DNA of 64,000 nt from Bacteroidales bacterium (GTDB taxonomy: Bacteria; Bacteroidota; Bacteroidia; Bacteroidales; Muribaculaceae), in contig JAAVFL010000008.1 of the NCBI GenBank assembly GCA_014800795.1, positions 19,542 to 83,541 on the forward strand, written 5' to 3'. The position numbers and the translations under genes are program-made. Below the pieces are notes generated by a model. It had not been told where the DNA came from. It saw only the letters and a program-made list of their open reading frames with translations, and did not search any database. Of the stretch, positions 20,344-29,022 are shown in pieces (position 1 is the first letter of the stretch; each line of letters opens with the position of its first letter).

Positions 20344-20394
20344 GTATTCTTGCTCCTGCTCTTCTGCTCTTTTGTTCTCCTGCTCTTTTTTTAC
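20344..20394 (-). repeat. GAGCAGGAGCAA repeat, copy D
   Basis: On the minus strand it starts GTAA, where TAA is the stop of the upstream 488-codon gene, continues purine-rich with three GAGCAG words, and ends ATAC. The shared 12-mer's complement is at 20350-20361. It is the right end of the four-helix-bundle element and could also act as that gene's 3' end. Confidence 0.85.
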
Positions 20395-21857
20395 TTTTTC
20401 AAGGTGAATTTTCGGGAGGCGAGGCGGTAGTTGTCGGCAAAGAGCTCGACAGTGTAGTCGCCGGGGGTGAGGGTGGTGTTCACATCCCAGTAGATGTTCA
20501 CACCGGGAATCTCTTCACCGGCATATTCAATCGCTTTGCGGGCGGTAGCCTCAAGCGATGCATCTTCGAATGTGAAAGTTCCGCCACCTCCGAGAAGGGT
20601 GCCTTCCGGATTGGTGATGCGTAGATAGATGGTTTTCTCACCTACGGGTGTCGAGTTGTTCTGCGGAATGGTGAAGGTAACCATGAGCTGACGTGCCTTG
20701 GTTACGTTCTTTTCCGTGCGTCCCTTTTTGTTGAGGGGTGTGAGCGACAGCCCTGTAACATTCAGTTTCTCTGCCAGAGTCATGCGCTCGCTCAGAACTT
20801 TGTTGCTCTGCTGAACGCTCTGTATGTTCTGGCTGAGTTGCTGGTTGCGGGCTCTCATCTGCTGGTTCTCGGTGCGCAGTTCCTGATTCTCCTGGCTTAG
20901 GGCGTTGATCTGTTCCACATAGTTACGGAGAATACCCTTCAGAGTGGTGATCTCATCTTTGAGTTTGCTTATCTGCGCCGCACTCTTGTTCTTCTCGTTC
21001 TTGAGCTCCTGAAGCAGTTTTTCCACTTGCGCGCGGGCCGCGGAATATTTCTGCACGATAGAGTCGTTGGCCAGCAGCGACGTCTGGTTCTCATATTGGG
21101 CGAATTCGTTGTTCAGGGCATCGTATTCGTTGGCCAGCTGAATCTGTTCGTTAGCCAGCTGCAACTGTTCGATCTGTTGCTGCTGTTCGGCGGCTTCGCG
21201 TGTATGCGATACAGTCAGGAATACCACGGCGAGTACGGCCAGAAGCAACAGCACGGCAAGAATAGTCACCAGCTTGGTTGTCTGTTTCTTGTCGCGGTGG
21301 CGTGGCGGTTCCTGATCGGAATAGTAGCGTCTGGCACCGTTGCCACCTCCATAACCACCGTTACCGCCGCTTTGGGCCGGGCGTCGAGGGGGCTCGTTGC
21401 GGTAATAATCGTCGCGTGGTTCAGGAGAAGTCTGTCGTTGTTGCCGTGGCTCCTCATGCCTGTTGCGTTCCATTGAGCGGCGGAACTGTTCTACATCGTC
21501 GTAGCGGCGCTCGGCGGGACGCTGCCGGTCGGCCCGTTCCTGCTGTGCGCGCTCCTGTATGGTAGGAGCTGCCGTGCGTGGTGTCTCTCTGACGGGAGTT
21601 TCCCTACGTGGATAACCGGTTCCCGCCGGCTGTTGATCCGGCTCCCGATAGGCTGAGGAGCGTTCCTGAGGTTGTTGTGGCCTCGGTTGAACCGGTGGAC
21701 GCTGATCGCGTGGAGCCGCCGGACGCTCCTGTTCGCGTGGAGGCTGCTGTATCGACGGGTGTTCGCCACGGGCCATGGCGGCTGCGCGGCGCAGACGCTC
21801 GTTGAGCGTCTCGCCGGCAGGATTGTTGAAATCGCGGTTGTTATTGTCGGTCGCCAT
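20391..21857 (-). CDS. Unknown membrane-anchored coiled-coil protein
   Basis: I do not recognise this 488-residue protein. Residues 1-185 are hydrophilic, rich in Pro, Arg, Gln and Glu, and probably disordered, with a short glycine-rich patch (GGNGGYGGGNG). One membrane helix follows (about 192-212, LVTILAVLLLLAVLAVVFLT), then a long coiled coil rich in Gln/Asn/Leu (about 218-365) and a C-terminal beta-rich domain with YLRITNPEGTLLGGGGTFTFE and a final TVELFADNYRLASRKFTLKK. The topology suggests a cytoplasmic disordered tail and periplasmic coiled coil. The gene lies 37 bp after secA and may be co-transcribed. Its stop codon is embedded in repeat copy D. Confidence 0.8.
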   Translation of the reverse strand: MATDNNNRDFNNPAGETLNERLRRAAAMARGEHPSIQQPPREQERPAAPRDQRPPVQPRPQQPQERSSAYREPDQQPAGTGYPRRETPVRETPRTAAPTIQERAQQERADRQRPAERRYDDVEQFRRSMERNRHEEPRQQRQTSPEPRDDYYRNEPPRRPAQSGGNGGYGGGNGARRYYSDQEPPRHRDKKQTTKLVTILAVLLLLAVLAVVFLTVSHTREAAEQQQQIEQLQLANEQIQLANEYDALNNEFAQYENQTSLLANDSIVQKYSAARAQVEKLLQELKNEKNKSAAQISKLKDEITTLKGILRNYVEQINALSQENQELRTENQQMRARNQQLSQNIQSVQQSNKVLSERMTLAEKLNVTGLSLTPLNKKGRTEKNVTKARQLMVTFTIPQNNSTPVGEKTIYLRITNPEGTLLGGGGTFTFEDASLEATARKAIEYAGEEIPGVNIYWDVNTTLTPGDYTVELFADNYRLASRKFTLKK

Positions 21858-21894
21858 ATGTGACTTTCCTGTTGAGTTTGATATCTGTTATGAA

Positions 21895-24800
21895 TCAGGC
21901 GTTTCTGCCATGGCAGTTCTTATATTTCTTACCGGAGCCGCATGGGCAGGGATCGTTACGTCCGATTTTCGGAGCCGCTTTCATCGGCTGAACTTTCGGG
22001 CGTCCACCTGCATTAGCCATGGCCTGTCGCTGATCGTTTTCACCGGGCAGGCTCTCTTTCGAGGCGGTGTACTGCGAATAGTCGTTGGGACGCTCTGGCA
22101 TGGCGCGCTTCATTTCAGGCACCGGAGCGGGAGCCGGCTCAGGCGCAGGTGTTTCCTCTTCTTTCGGAGCTTCCGCGGCGTTATCGTTATCTTCGTTTTC
22201 ATCGTTCTCCTGTGCGGTGGGGGCAGATGAGGCGTTGTGGCTGCCGTCGGCTCCGCTCACAGAGGTATTGCTCATAGGGCGCGGCGCGGGCTGAATGAAA
22301 ATCTGGCCGCGCATCAGAGCTGCGAGTGCTTTCTGGTTAAGATTGTTGAGCATTGCCTCGAAAATGTGGAACGATTCAACCTTATAGATCACCAGAGGAT
22401 CCTTCTGTTCGTACGATGCGTTCTGAACGCTCTGACGCAGATCGTCGAGCTCGCGGAGATGTTCTTTCCAGAGTTCATCGATAGTTACGAGCAGGATAGC
22501 CTTGTGCCATTCCTTCACTATCGACCGGCATTCGGTAGCGTAGGCCTCCATTATATCGCAGCGGAGATTGAAAATGCGTTTGCCGTCTGTGATGGGAACC
22601 AGGATACGCCCTGTGGCGCCGCGGTTTTCAACCCAGTCTTTGATCACAGGCATTGCAACCTCTTTTATGCGCTGGGTGCGGCGGTCGAGAGTTTCGTTGG
22701 CTGCGTTGTAGAGACGCTCAACCTTATCTTCCTTGGTCAGAGAGGGGAATTCCTCGGCGGTGAAAGGAAGCTCCACGGTAAGCACACGCATCATTTCCAG
22801 AGCCAGTTCCTCATAGTCTGTCGGCTGATCGTAGGTCATTACCATATTTTCTACAAGGTCGTAGATCATGTTGGCGATATCGATTCCGATGCGTTCGCCC
22901 AGAAGTGCATGATGGCGGCGGTTGTAGATATATGTACGCTGCTTATTCATCACATCGTCATATTCAAGCAGGCGCTTACGGATGCCGAAGTTGTTCTCTT
23001 CCACGCGTTTCTGCGCGTTTTCGATGGCTTTGGTCACCATACTGCTCTCGATCATCTCACCCTCCTTGAGACCGAGTGTATCGAGCATCTTCATCACGCG
23101 GTCGGTAGCGAACAGTCGCATCAGCTGATCCTCGAACGATACATAGAATACCGATGAACCGGGATCACCCTGACGGCCGGCACGTCCGCGGAGCTGGCGG
23201 TCGACGCGTCGGCTTTCATGGCGTTCGGTACCGATGATTGCCAGACCTCCGGCATCTTTCACCTCCTTGGGCAGCTTGATGTCCGTACCGCGGCCTGCCA
23301 TGTTGGTGGCGATGGTTACGGTTCCGGGGCGACCGGCCAGGGCTACAACCTGTGCCTCTTTCTGGTGAAGTTTGGCGTTGAGTACCTGAGCGTCGATATG
23401 GCGCATCTGAAGCATGCGGTAGAGAAGTTCAGAGATTTCCACAGAGGTCGTTCCGACCAACACGGGGCGCCCGGCATCGCGCAGGCGCACGATCTCATCG
23501 ATCACTGCGGCATATTTTTCTTTCTTAGTCTTATATACGCGGTCGTCCATGTCGATGCGCGCGACCGGACGGTTTGTCGGGATTGTTACTACATCAAGTT
23601 TATAGATGTCCCAGAGCTCGCCGGCTTCGGTTTCTGCGGTACCGGTCATACCTGCCAGCTTATGGTACATGCGGAAGTAGTTCTGCAGGGTGATGGTGGC
23701 GAAGGTCTGTGTGGCGGCTTCTACCTTCACCCCTTCCTTGGCTTCGATAGCCTGATGCAGTCCGTCGCTGTAGCGGCGTCCTTCCATGATACGTCCGGTC
23801 TGCTCGTCGACAATCTTGATCTTGTTGTCGTCGATCACATATTCATTGTCCTTTTCGAAGAGTGTATAAGCTTTCAGAAGCTGTGTCACGGTATGAACGC
23901 GCTCCGATTTGATGGCGTAGTCGGCCATAGCCTCGTCTTTCTTCTGCTGGCGCTCGTTCACGTCCTGGATATGCTCGAGTTCCGACAGGCGTGCTGCGAT
24001 GTCGGGAAGCACGAAGAACTGAGGGTCCTGATTGCGGTCGGTCAGCACGTCGAATCCCTTGTCGGTGAGCTCTACAGAGCGGTTCTTCTCGTCGATCACG
24101 AAGTAGAGGGGATCGGTCACGACGGGCATCTCGCGGCTGTTGTCCTGAAGATAATATGCTTCAGTTTTGAGAAGAGCGTTCTTCATGCCATCCTCGCTCA
24201 GGAATTTGATGAGCGGTCCGTATTTAGGCATACCCTTGAAGGCACGGAACAGCAGCATCTCACCCTCTTTGCGCACCTCCTTGTCGTCGCTGGTTATCTT
24301 CTGACGGGCCTCTGCGAGAATCTGGGTTACGAGGCGTTTCTGAGCCTGGAACACCTTCTCCACATTGGGCTTGTATTCGTTGAAGAGCTGATCGTCACCC
24401 TTAGGCACGGGACCGGAGATGATAAGCGGTGTACGGGCATCATCGATAAGCACCGAGTCAACCTCGTCGACTATAGCGTAGTAGTGTTTGCGCTGAACCA
24501 TGTCCTGAGGCGACATGGCCATGTTGTCGCGCAGATAGTCGAAGCCGAATTCGTTGTTGGTACCGAAGGTGATGTCACATTCGTATGCCTTGCGGCGTGC
24601 CGGAGTGTTGGGCTGGTGTTTGTCGATGCAGTCGACGGTGGATCCGTGGAACATGTATAGCGGTCCCATCCATTCCGAGTCGCGCTTCGACAGATAATCG
24701 TTGACGGTAACCACGTGTACACCCTTGCGCGATAGCGAACGCAGGAACACCGGGAGGGTAGCGACGAGGGTCTTACCCTCACCGGTAGCCATCTCGGCGA

Positions 24801-25362
24801 TTTTACCCTGATGGAGTACTACACCGCCGATGAGCTGAACGTCGTAGTGAACCATATCCCATGTGATCTCATTTCCGCCGGCGATCCATTTGTTTTTCCA
24901 TATGGCTTTGTCGCCTTCGATTGAGACGAATTCACGCCCTTTGGCGGCAAGTTCACGGTCAAGGTCGGTAGCGGTGACTTCAATGGTCTCGTTTGCTGCG
25001 AATCGTGCGCCGGTCTCGCGCATGGTGGCGAAAACTATCGGCAGGTGTTCGTTCAGCTGATCTTCGATGATGTCGAGAATATTTTTTTCATGTTTGTCGA
25101 TTTCATCCCACAGGGGTTGGCGCTCGTTGAAAGGCAGGTCCTCCACTTTGGAACGTAATTCGGCGGCTGCGTCTTCATCGGCTTTGATCGCTGCGGCTAT
25201 CGAAGCTCTGACTTCGTCTATTTTACCGCGGAGCTGGTCGTTGGTCAGTTCCTTCAGATCCGGGCCTAAGGCGTTGATTTTATCTATAATCGGCTTTATT
25301 TCCTTGAGGTCGCGCTGCGACTTGTTGCCGAAGATTTTACTTAGAAATGTTTGAAGTGACAT
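21895..25362 (-). CDS. secA: Preprotein translocase ATPase SecA
   Basis: This motor ATPase drives unfolded proteins through SecYEG. Visible: Walker A in [14 protein letters not shown] (about 190), YDYLRDNM-type segment [33 protein letters not shown] (about 300), a helicase half with [28 protein letters not shown], and the C-terminal SEC-C zinc motif [17 protein letters not shown]. At 1155 residues it is about 250 longer than E. coli SecA because of insertions and an acidic, proline-rich linker before the zinc motif, as is usual in Bacteroidota. The start [20 protein letters not shown] is the family start. Confidence 0.97.
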   Translation of the reverse strand: MSLQTFLSKIFGNKSQRDLKEIKPIIDKINALGPDLKELTNDQLRGKIDEVRASIAAAIKADEDAAAELRSKVEDLPFNERQPLWDEIDKHEKNILDIIEDQLNEHLPIVFATMRETGARFAANETIEVTATDLDRELAAKGREFVSIEGDKAIWKNKWIAGGNEITWDMVHYDVQLIGGVVLHQGKIAEMATGEGKTLVATLPVFLRSLSRKGVHVVTVNDYLSKRDSEWMGPLYMFHGSTVDCIDKHQPNTPARRKAYECDITFGTNNEFGFDYLRDNMAMSPQDMVQRKHYYAIVDEVDSVLIDDARTPLIISGPVPKGDDQLFNEYKPNVEKVFQAQKRLVTQILAEARQKITSDDKEVRKEGEMLLFRAFKGMPKYGPLIKFLSEDGMKNALLKTEAYYLQDNSREMPVVTDPLYFVIDEKNRSVELTDKGFDVLTDRNQDPQFFVLPDIAARLSELEHIQDVNERQQKKDEAMADYAIKSERVHTVTQLLKAYTLFEKDNEYVIDDNKIKIVDEQTGRIMEGRRYSDGLHQAIEAKEGVKVEAATQTFATITLQNYFRMYHKLAGMTGTAETEAGELWDIYKLDVVTIPTNRPVARIDMDDRVYKTKKEKYAAVIDEIVRLRDAGRPVLVGTTSVEISELLYRMLQMRHIDAQVLNAKLHQKEAQVVALAGRPGTVTIATNMAGRGTDIKLPKEVKDAGGLAIIGTERHESRRVDRQLRGRAGRQGDPGSSVFYVSFEDQLMRLFATDRVMKMLDTLGLKEGEMIESSMVTKAIENAQKRVEENNFGIRKRLLEYDDVMNKQRTYIYNRRHHALLGERIGIDIANMIYDLVENMVMTYDQPTDYEELALEMMRVLTVELPFTAEEFPSLTKEDKVERLYNAANETLDRRTQRIKEVAMPVIKDWVENRGATGRILVPITDGKRIFNLRCDIMEAYATECRSIVKEWHKAILLVTIDELWKEHLRELDDLRQSVQNASYEQKDPLVIYKVESFHIFEAMLNNLNQKALAALMRGQIFIQPAPRPMSNTSVSGADGSHNASSAPTAQENDENEDNDNAAEAPKEEETPAPEPAPAPVPEMKRAMPERPNDYSQYTASKESLPGENDQRQAMANAGGRPKVQPMKAAPKIGRNDPCPCGSGKKYKNCHGRNA

Positions 25363-25495
25363 TCTGTATATTTATTGCTTTTATTTTCAGGAAAAAATTG
25401 AGTTGCATGGAGCGCCTGGCTCCTTATTGCCGTAAGTGATCCGGCTTAGATCGTGAGACCGGTATGATCGGGCTCACGTATTTTCCCCCCGCGTC

Positions 25496-27118
25496 TCAGT
25501 TTTTTTGCAGACGCAGCGGGGCTACCGAGGCTCCGTTGGGAGACCGGATACGCAGAATGCCGGTTATGGTGGGCGCTATGGCGCGGGCATCGACAGGTGT
25601 CGACAGTGTCTGCGCCTTTACTCCTGGTGCGAGAATAAAGGCCGGCGCCATGGCGGAGGCCGCTCTCTGGGTTGTCTGAGGAGTGTCACCGCTGTTGTCG
25701 TCGTCGTCCACTTCCTGCCATCCTGGAAGAATGTTCACGATAACATCGCCAGAGGAGGCTATATGTGTGTTACGCCTCATGGCATCGGGGTTTTCCGATG
25801 CCCGGCGGTCTACAATATCGTCTATGGTCCATGCATCTCCGACACCGCTCATTCTGGTGAGGAACCGTGCGCTTTCGGTGCGGACTTCCGCAAGATCCTT
25901 GTCGCGTTCCTTTATCAGTTTATGGTTGAGGAACAGTTGGCCGTCGTGATAGGCCGTCACCCACTCGCCGTTGCCATAGAGCGCCATAAGGTACATGTTC
26001 AGCAGCGATACGGCTTTCTTCGAGGAGAACTCTCCGTAGGGTAGCGCCCACTTTTCGTCGTCGCGGCGCTGGCGGCGTGTGAGCGGGGTTCCGGTGATGA
26101 ATACCAGAGTGTTGTCCATTCCCGGTCCGTCGCTGTCGATGGCTGCGAACAGTCGTTCCAGATCACGGTCGAGACGGAGATAACTGTCCATCATTTCCGT
26201 GCGGTTGTCGGGATCGCTTCCGTACATGAAGGGTTGCAGCGAGTATGCCAGACTGAGCATATCGGTGCTTTCACGTTTGCCCAGTGTCAGCGTCTTTATG
26301 TAGTCGGCAGCCATGGAAGTCACATCGGTATTCACAACCGGTGAGTTCTTATATGCCTTGAAGCGTTCGGCCTGAGTGCGTGGAAACGAATGTCTGAACG
26401 GGTAGAGCTTCTTATACGACGGAAGATCCGGAAGTTTCTCCACGTTGACTGATGGTGTCCACTGCAGTGTGTCAAGACGGAATTCGTTTGGCTCGCGGTG
26501 GTTGGCGTTCTGAGGCGATGTGGGAAGGTCTTTGTAAAATGTCGTGGTCGCCCACTTCCCGGTGTTGTCGTTAATCCAGAACGCGCTGTTACCGGCATGG
26601 CCGGCCATTATTATGGCTTCGGTGGCGTCGGGAGCGATGGCATATGCGTAGCCCAGACCGCCGGCGTCGATGCGCAACTCATCGCTGATGGTGGATGCCG
26701 CCAGATTGCGTGGCGAAAGTGTCTCGTCGGTGAAGTTTCCGATAGTCTCACTGTCGAAAAGAGCCGAACGCACGCGTCTGGTCTCGGGATCGTAGTAGCC
26801 GGCTGCCCCTATTCCATTGACAGAGGGTGATGTACCGGTGAAAATCATGGCGGTTGAGGCTGCCCCGTCGAGCGGAGTGCCGAAGTCGGCGTCGGTTATT
26901 GTGACACCTTTTTCGAGGAGCCGGCGGAAACCGCCGTTGCCGAATTGATCCCTGAGCAGCTCGATATAGTCGTTGGAGAGCCCTTCAACCACAATGCCCA
27001 CAACAAGCGATGGGCGCTTCGATGGCGAGGCGCTTTCCTGTGAGGTGGCTGAGACGGTTGAACCGAAAGCTGCCACAAGCAGCCCGACAACTCCCGATTT
27101 TAACTGAAACTTGCTCAA
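25496..27118 (-). CDS. Alkaline-phosphatase-superfamily protein, active site degenerate
   Basis: The exported 540-residue protein has an N-terminal signal peptide (to about residue 24). Its fold signature is clear: RPSLVVGIVVEGLSNDYI, then FTGTSPSVNGIGAAGYYDPE, GHAGNSAFWINDNTGKW and C-terminal VDARAIAPTITGILRIRSPNGA follow PafA-type phosphatases in order. By eye the catalytic positions are lost: the metal Asp of VVDQMR is Glu, the nucleophile segment YTAVGHT is replaced by DGAASTA, TADHG is replaced by TGTPL, and a C-terminal metal histidine is not seen. It may be a binding or scaffolding pseudoenzyme in the periplasm (inference). A hairpin-like CGTGAG/CTCACG pair lies in the 133-bp gap before secA. 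Confidence 0.75.
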   Translation of the reverse strand: MSKFQLKSGVVGLLVAAFGSTVSATSQESASPSKRPSLVVGIVVEGLSNDYIELLRDQFGNGGFRRLLEKGVTITDADFGTPLDGAASTAMIFTGTSPSVNGIGAAGYYDPETRRVRSALFDSETIGNFTDETLSPRNLAASTISDELRIDAGGLGYAYAIAPDATEAIIMAGHAGNSAFWINDNTGKWATTTFYKDLPTSPQNANHREPNEFRLDTLQWTPSVNVEKLPDLPSYKKLYPFRHSFPRTQAERFKAYKNSPVVNTDVTSMAADYIKTLTLGKRESTDMLSLAYSLQPFMYGSDPDNRTEMMDSYLRLDRDLERLFAAIDSDGPGMDNTLVFITGTPLTRRQRRDDEKWALPYGEFSSKKAVSLLNMYLMALYGNGEWVTAYHDGQLFLNHKLIKERDKDLAEVRTESARFLTRMSGVGDAWTIDDIVDRRASENPDAMRRNTHIASSGDVIVNILPGWQEVDDDDNSGDTPQTTQRAASAMAPAFILAPGVKAQTLSTPVDARAIAPTITGILRIRSPNGASVAPLRLQKN

Positions 27119-27209
27119 AATTATATGAGTTTGTGAAAAATGCTTAAAATAACGTCCGGCAATTAATACGTCTGCGTGCCACGAATTGTGCGCGCAGTGG
27201 ATTGATTGT

Positions 27210-28457
27210 CTACTTTTTTCGCTTCATGATATCGGATGTGTGCCGCGGATGAAGCATATAAATCTCTATGGCAGAGCGTATCAGCGCACAAAGTATGAAC
27301 AGGGGGAAGGCCGCGTTGAGGGCCTGCCCTAATAAACTGTGCGCCGACAGCAACACTGTCAGAGCTGCAAAGTTACAAATTTGATACCAATAAACCACGC
27401 GTTTCCAACTTTTTATCCAAATTCCGATTGCCGGAAGGGCACAGAGCGGGTTGAGCCACAGGTAGAGCCAGTTTGGGGAGGTGGCTTCGTGAACAGATAT
27501 GAATATCAGAAACGTCAGCAGACATCCTGCGAGGAACTGTATCCCGTAGAGGGTGGAGTCGAACCAGCGCGAAAGTCTGTGTCGGCGCAGATCGGGTATG
27601 CTGACGGCTATTGTAAGCAACAGCAGATACCATCCTGCTGCCACCGGTGTCAGCAGCAGGGGAGTGGGACCTTCGGCCACCCCCTCCTCCGGTCCCGGAA
27701 GCAGTATGGCGCTCTTTGTGACAACGGGGATTCTGTTGCCGTCGGGCATAAGGAAGTATGCATCGTCAAGAGCACGTTCAAGTTCCACAGGAGCGAAGAT
27801 GCGTTCGCGCTGCGTTATGTTATAGTCAATACCCGAACCAAGCGCCATGTCAATGCCGAACTGATACCAGGGGTAATTTTTATGATAGCGGGTCATTTCC
27901 GATCGGAACGAGGTATTGGCGGCCACCGTATCGGCTTCGGTGAATATTACAGGTGTCCCGGCTGCACGCTCAATGAGCTCGAACGGGCGGGTGGCGCAGT
28001 TGTCTTTCACGTAATTGTAGCGGTACGTGCGGTTCTCTGTCAGCAGATTCTCCTCCACAAGGGCGAGCAGGCGCGATGCCTGCCGTGGAGTGAGATTTAT
28101 TTCCTGTTCCACAACCCTGCGGCCTTCTTTCTCATATTCTTCCAGAAATATCGCGAAAGGGTATGCTCCGGCCATATAGTCTGTCTCACCTTTCACGAAT
28201 CTGTATAGGAAATTCGGTGAATTAAAGTCGAACAGGCCCCAGTTTACAGCCAGGTCAATTCCCCCTCCCATTCTTATGCGTAACGCTTCGTGGCCTTCAA
28301 GCTGATATATTTCTTTGCCAGGAGCGCAGGTGATGAGGCTGAAACGTGGAGCGTCGGTAGCTTGCGCATTTGCCATGCACCATATCGCGGCGTGGAGAAT
28401 CATTATAATTCCTATGCCGATTCTGCGAAGTTGAGTCTGACTGAAGTATGCTTTCAT
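27210..28457 (-). CDS. DUF4105 membrane protein
   Basis: The N-terminal part after a signal-anchor (MKAYFSQTQLRRIGIGIIMI) carries the DUF4105 domain, with FSLITCAPGKEIYQLEGHEALRI, NWGLFDF, and the conserved NYVKDNCATRPFELIE (about 150). The C-terminal third has about five membrane helices. DUF4105 is thought to be related to cysteine-protease-like folds (NCATR); function is unknown. The start at 28457 is chosen over a longer frame because AGGGA lies eight bases upstream and the signal sequence follows directly. Its leader of about 255 bases contains the 188-bp repeat element. Confidence 0.82.
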   Translation of the reverse strand: MKAYFSQTQLRRIGIGIIMILHAAIWCMANAQATDAPRFSLITCAPGKEIYQLEGHEALRIRMGGGIDLAVNWGLFDFNSPNFLYRFVKGETDYMAGAYPFAIFLEEYEKEGRRVVEQEINLTPRQASRLLALVEENLLTENRTYRYNYVKDNCATRPFELIERAAGTPVIFTEADTVAANTSFRSEMTRYHKNYPWYQFGIDMALGSGIDYNITQRERIFAPVELERALDDAYFLMPDGNRIPVVTKSAILLPGPEEGVAEGPTPLLLTPVAAGWYLLLLTIAVSIPDLRRHRLSRWFDSTLYGIQFLAGCLLTFLIFISVHEATSPNWLYLWLNPLCALPAIGIWIKSWKRVVYWYQICNFAALTVLLSAHSLLGQALNAAFPLFILCALIRSAIEIYMLHPRHTSDIMKRKK

Positions 28458-28524
28458 AAACATTTCCCTGTATGATATGTCGTGGTTCCGGCTCCGACGG
28501 GGATAATATGGTATCGTGAGCGGG

Positions 28525-28712
28525 ATAAGCAAGCCGTGGAAATTATTTTATATTATCCGTGAGCATACTTTCAGTCGGATTTTGCTCGAAGATGAAGGAG
28601 TATAGCGAGCTACACGACTGAAGATGAGGGTAAAATCCGGCGAAAGGATGCCGCGGATGATATAAAGTCCTGTCAAGCCGATTATACGTAATAATTCCCA
28701 TGACTTACTTAT
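28525..28712 (-). repeat. 188-bp palindromic repeat element, copy 1
   Basis: Roughly 90% identical by eye, in inverse orientation, to 55048-55235. The ends are inverted repeats (ATAAGCAAGCCGTGG against CCATGACTTACTTAT) and the interior is also palindromic. It sits between the -7 box at 28719-28726 and the DUF4105 start, so it should be transcribed as nearly the whole leader. Relative to its downstream gene it has the same orientation as copy 2. Confidence 0.85.
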
Positions 28713-28718
28713 ACTCTG

Positions 28719-28726
28719 CAAAATTA
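28719..28726 (-). promoter_or_regulatory. -7 box of the DUF4105 gene
   Basis: TAATTTTG on the minus strand. The expected transcription start, about seven bases on, coincides with the edge of the 188-bp repeat. Confidence 0.5.
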
Positions 28727-28836
28727 CAATAAAAATGGAATCCCGGAGCTATATCGGATTTGAAAAATGGATTAAACAGCCCTGCATAGCCTTATGGCAT
28801 TTTTTTTGTGGCGGCCGAATATTTTGTGTTAACAAA

Positions 28837-28868
28837 TTTGGATTGATGGTTAAATATTTGTAATTTTG
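28837..28868 (+). promoter_or_regulatory. Promoter of the 1560-residue surface protein gene
   Basis: TTTG at 28837-28840, 20 bp, then TAATTTTG at 28861-28868: a full match to the Bacteroidota promoter. A second -7 match, TAGTTTTG, is at 28910-28917. The gap 28713-29022 is AT-rich and otherwise shows no gene; the predicted leader is 100-148 bases. Confidence 0.65.
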
Positions 28869-29022
28869 CCGAGATCAATTGTAAAAGCAAGTTACAAAAT
28901 TAGCAGGTTTAGTTTTGAAATTCTGTATTGATATTTGTGTTTTTGTAACTGCTTATGAAAATATCGGTATAGAATTTTCAATATTGTTATCATATTTCTT
29001 ATTATTATCATATTTCTAAGGT

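Larger units (their letters stand above)
19837..20394. mobile_element. Putative IVS-like element with a broken four-helix-bundle gene
   Basis: About 558 bp lie between inverted repeat copies C (19837-19874) and D (20344-20394), which could pair over roughly 30 bases. The interior holds a pseudogene of the 23S rRNA intervening-sequence protein family and a 15-bp hairpin; 19875-19946 holds no gene. Ribosomal IVSs have this plan (terminal complementary repeats with an S23 ORF in the loop), but here the unit lies between protein genes. Calling it mobile is an inference from architecture and from the gene-less palindrome at 15894-16007 sharing the end sequence. Confidence 0.55.

Noticed and set aside
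22237-24660. Two long plus-strand reading frames (306 and 480 codons) opposite secA
   Set aside because: They mirror secA codons on the other strand, have no recognisable motifs, and secA itself is unmistakable over the whole stretch.
25440-25486. CGTGAG/CTCACG hairpin between the phosphatase-like gene and secA as a terminator
   Set aside because: The stem is short and no T run follows on the minus strand, so it is not convincing.
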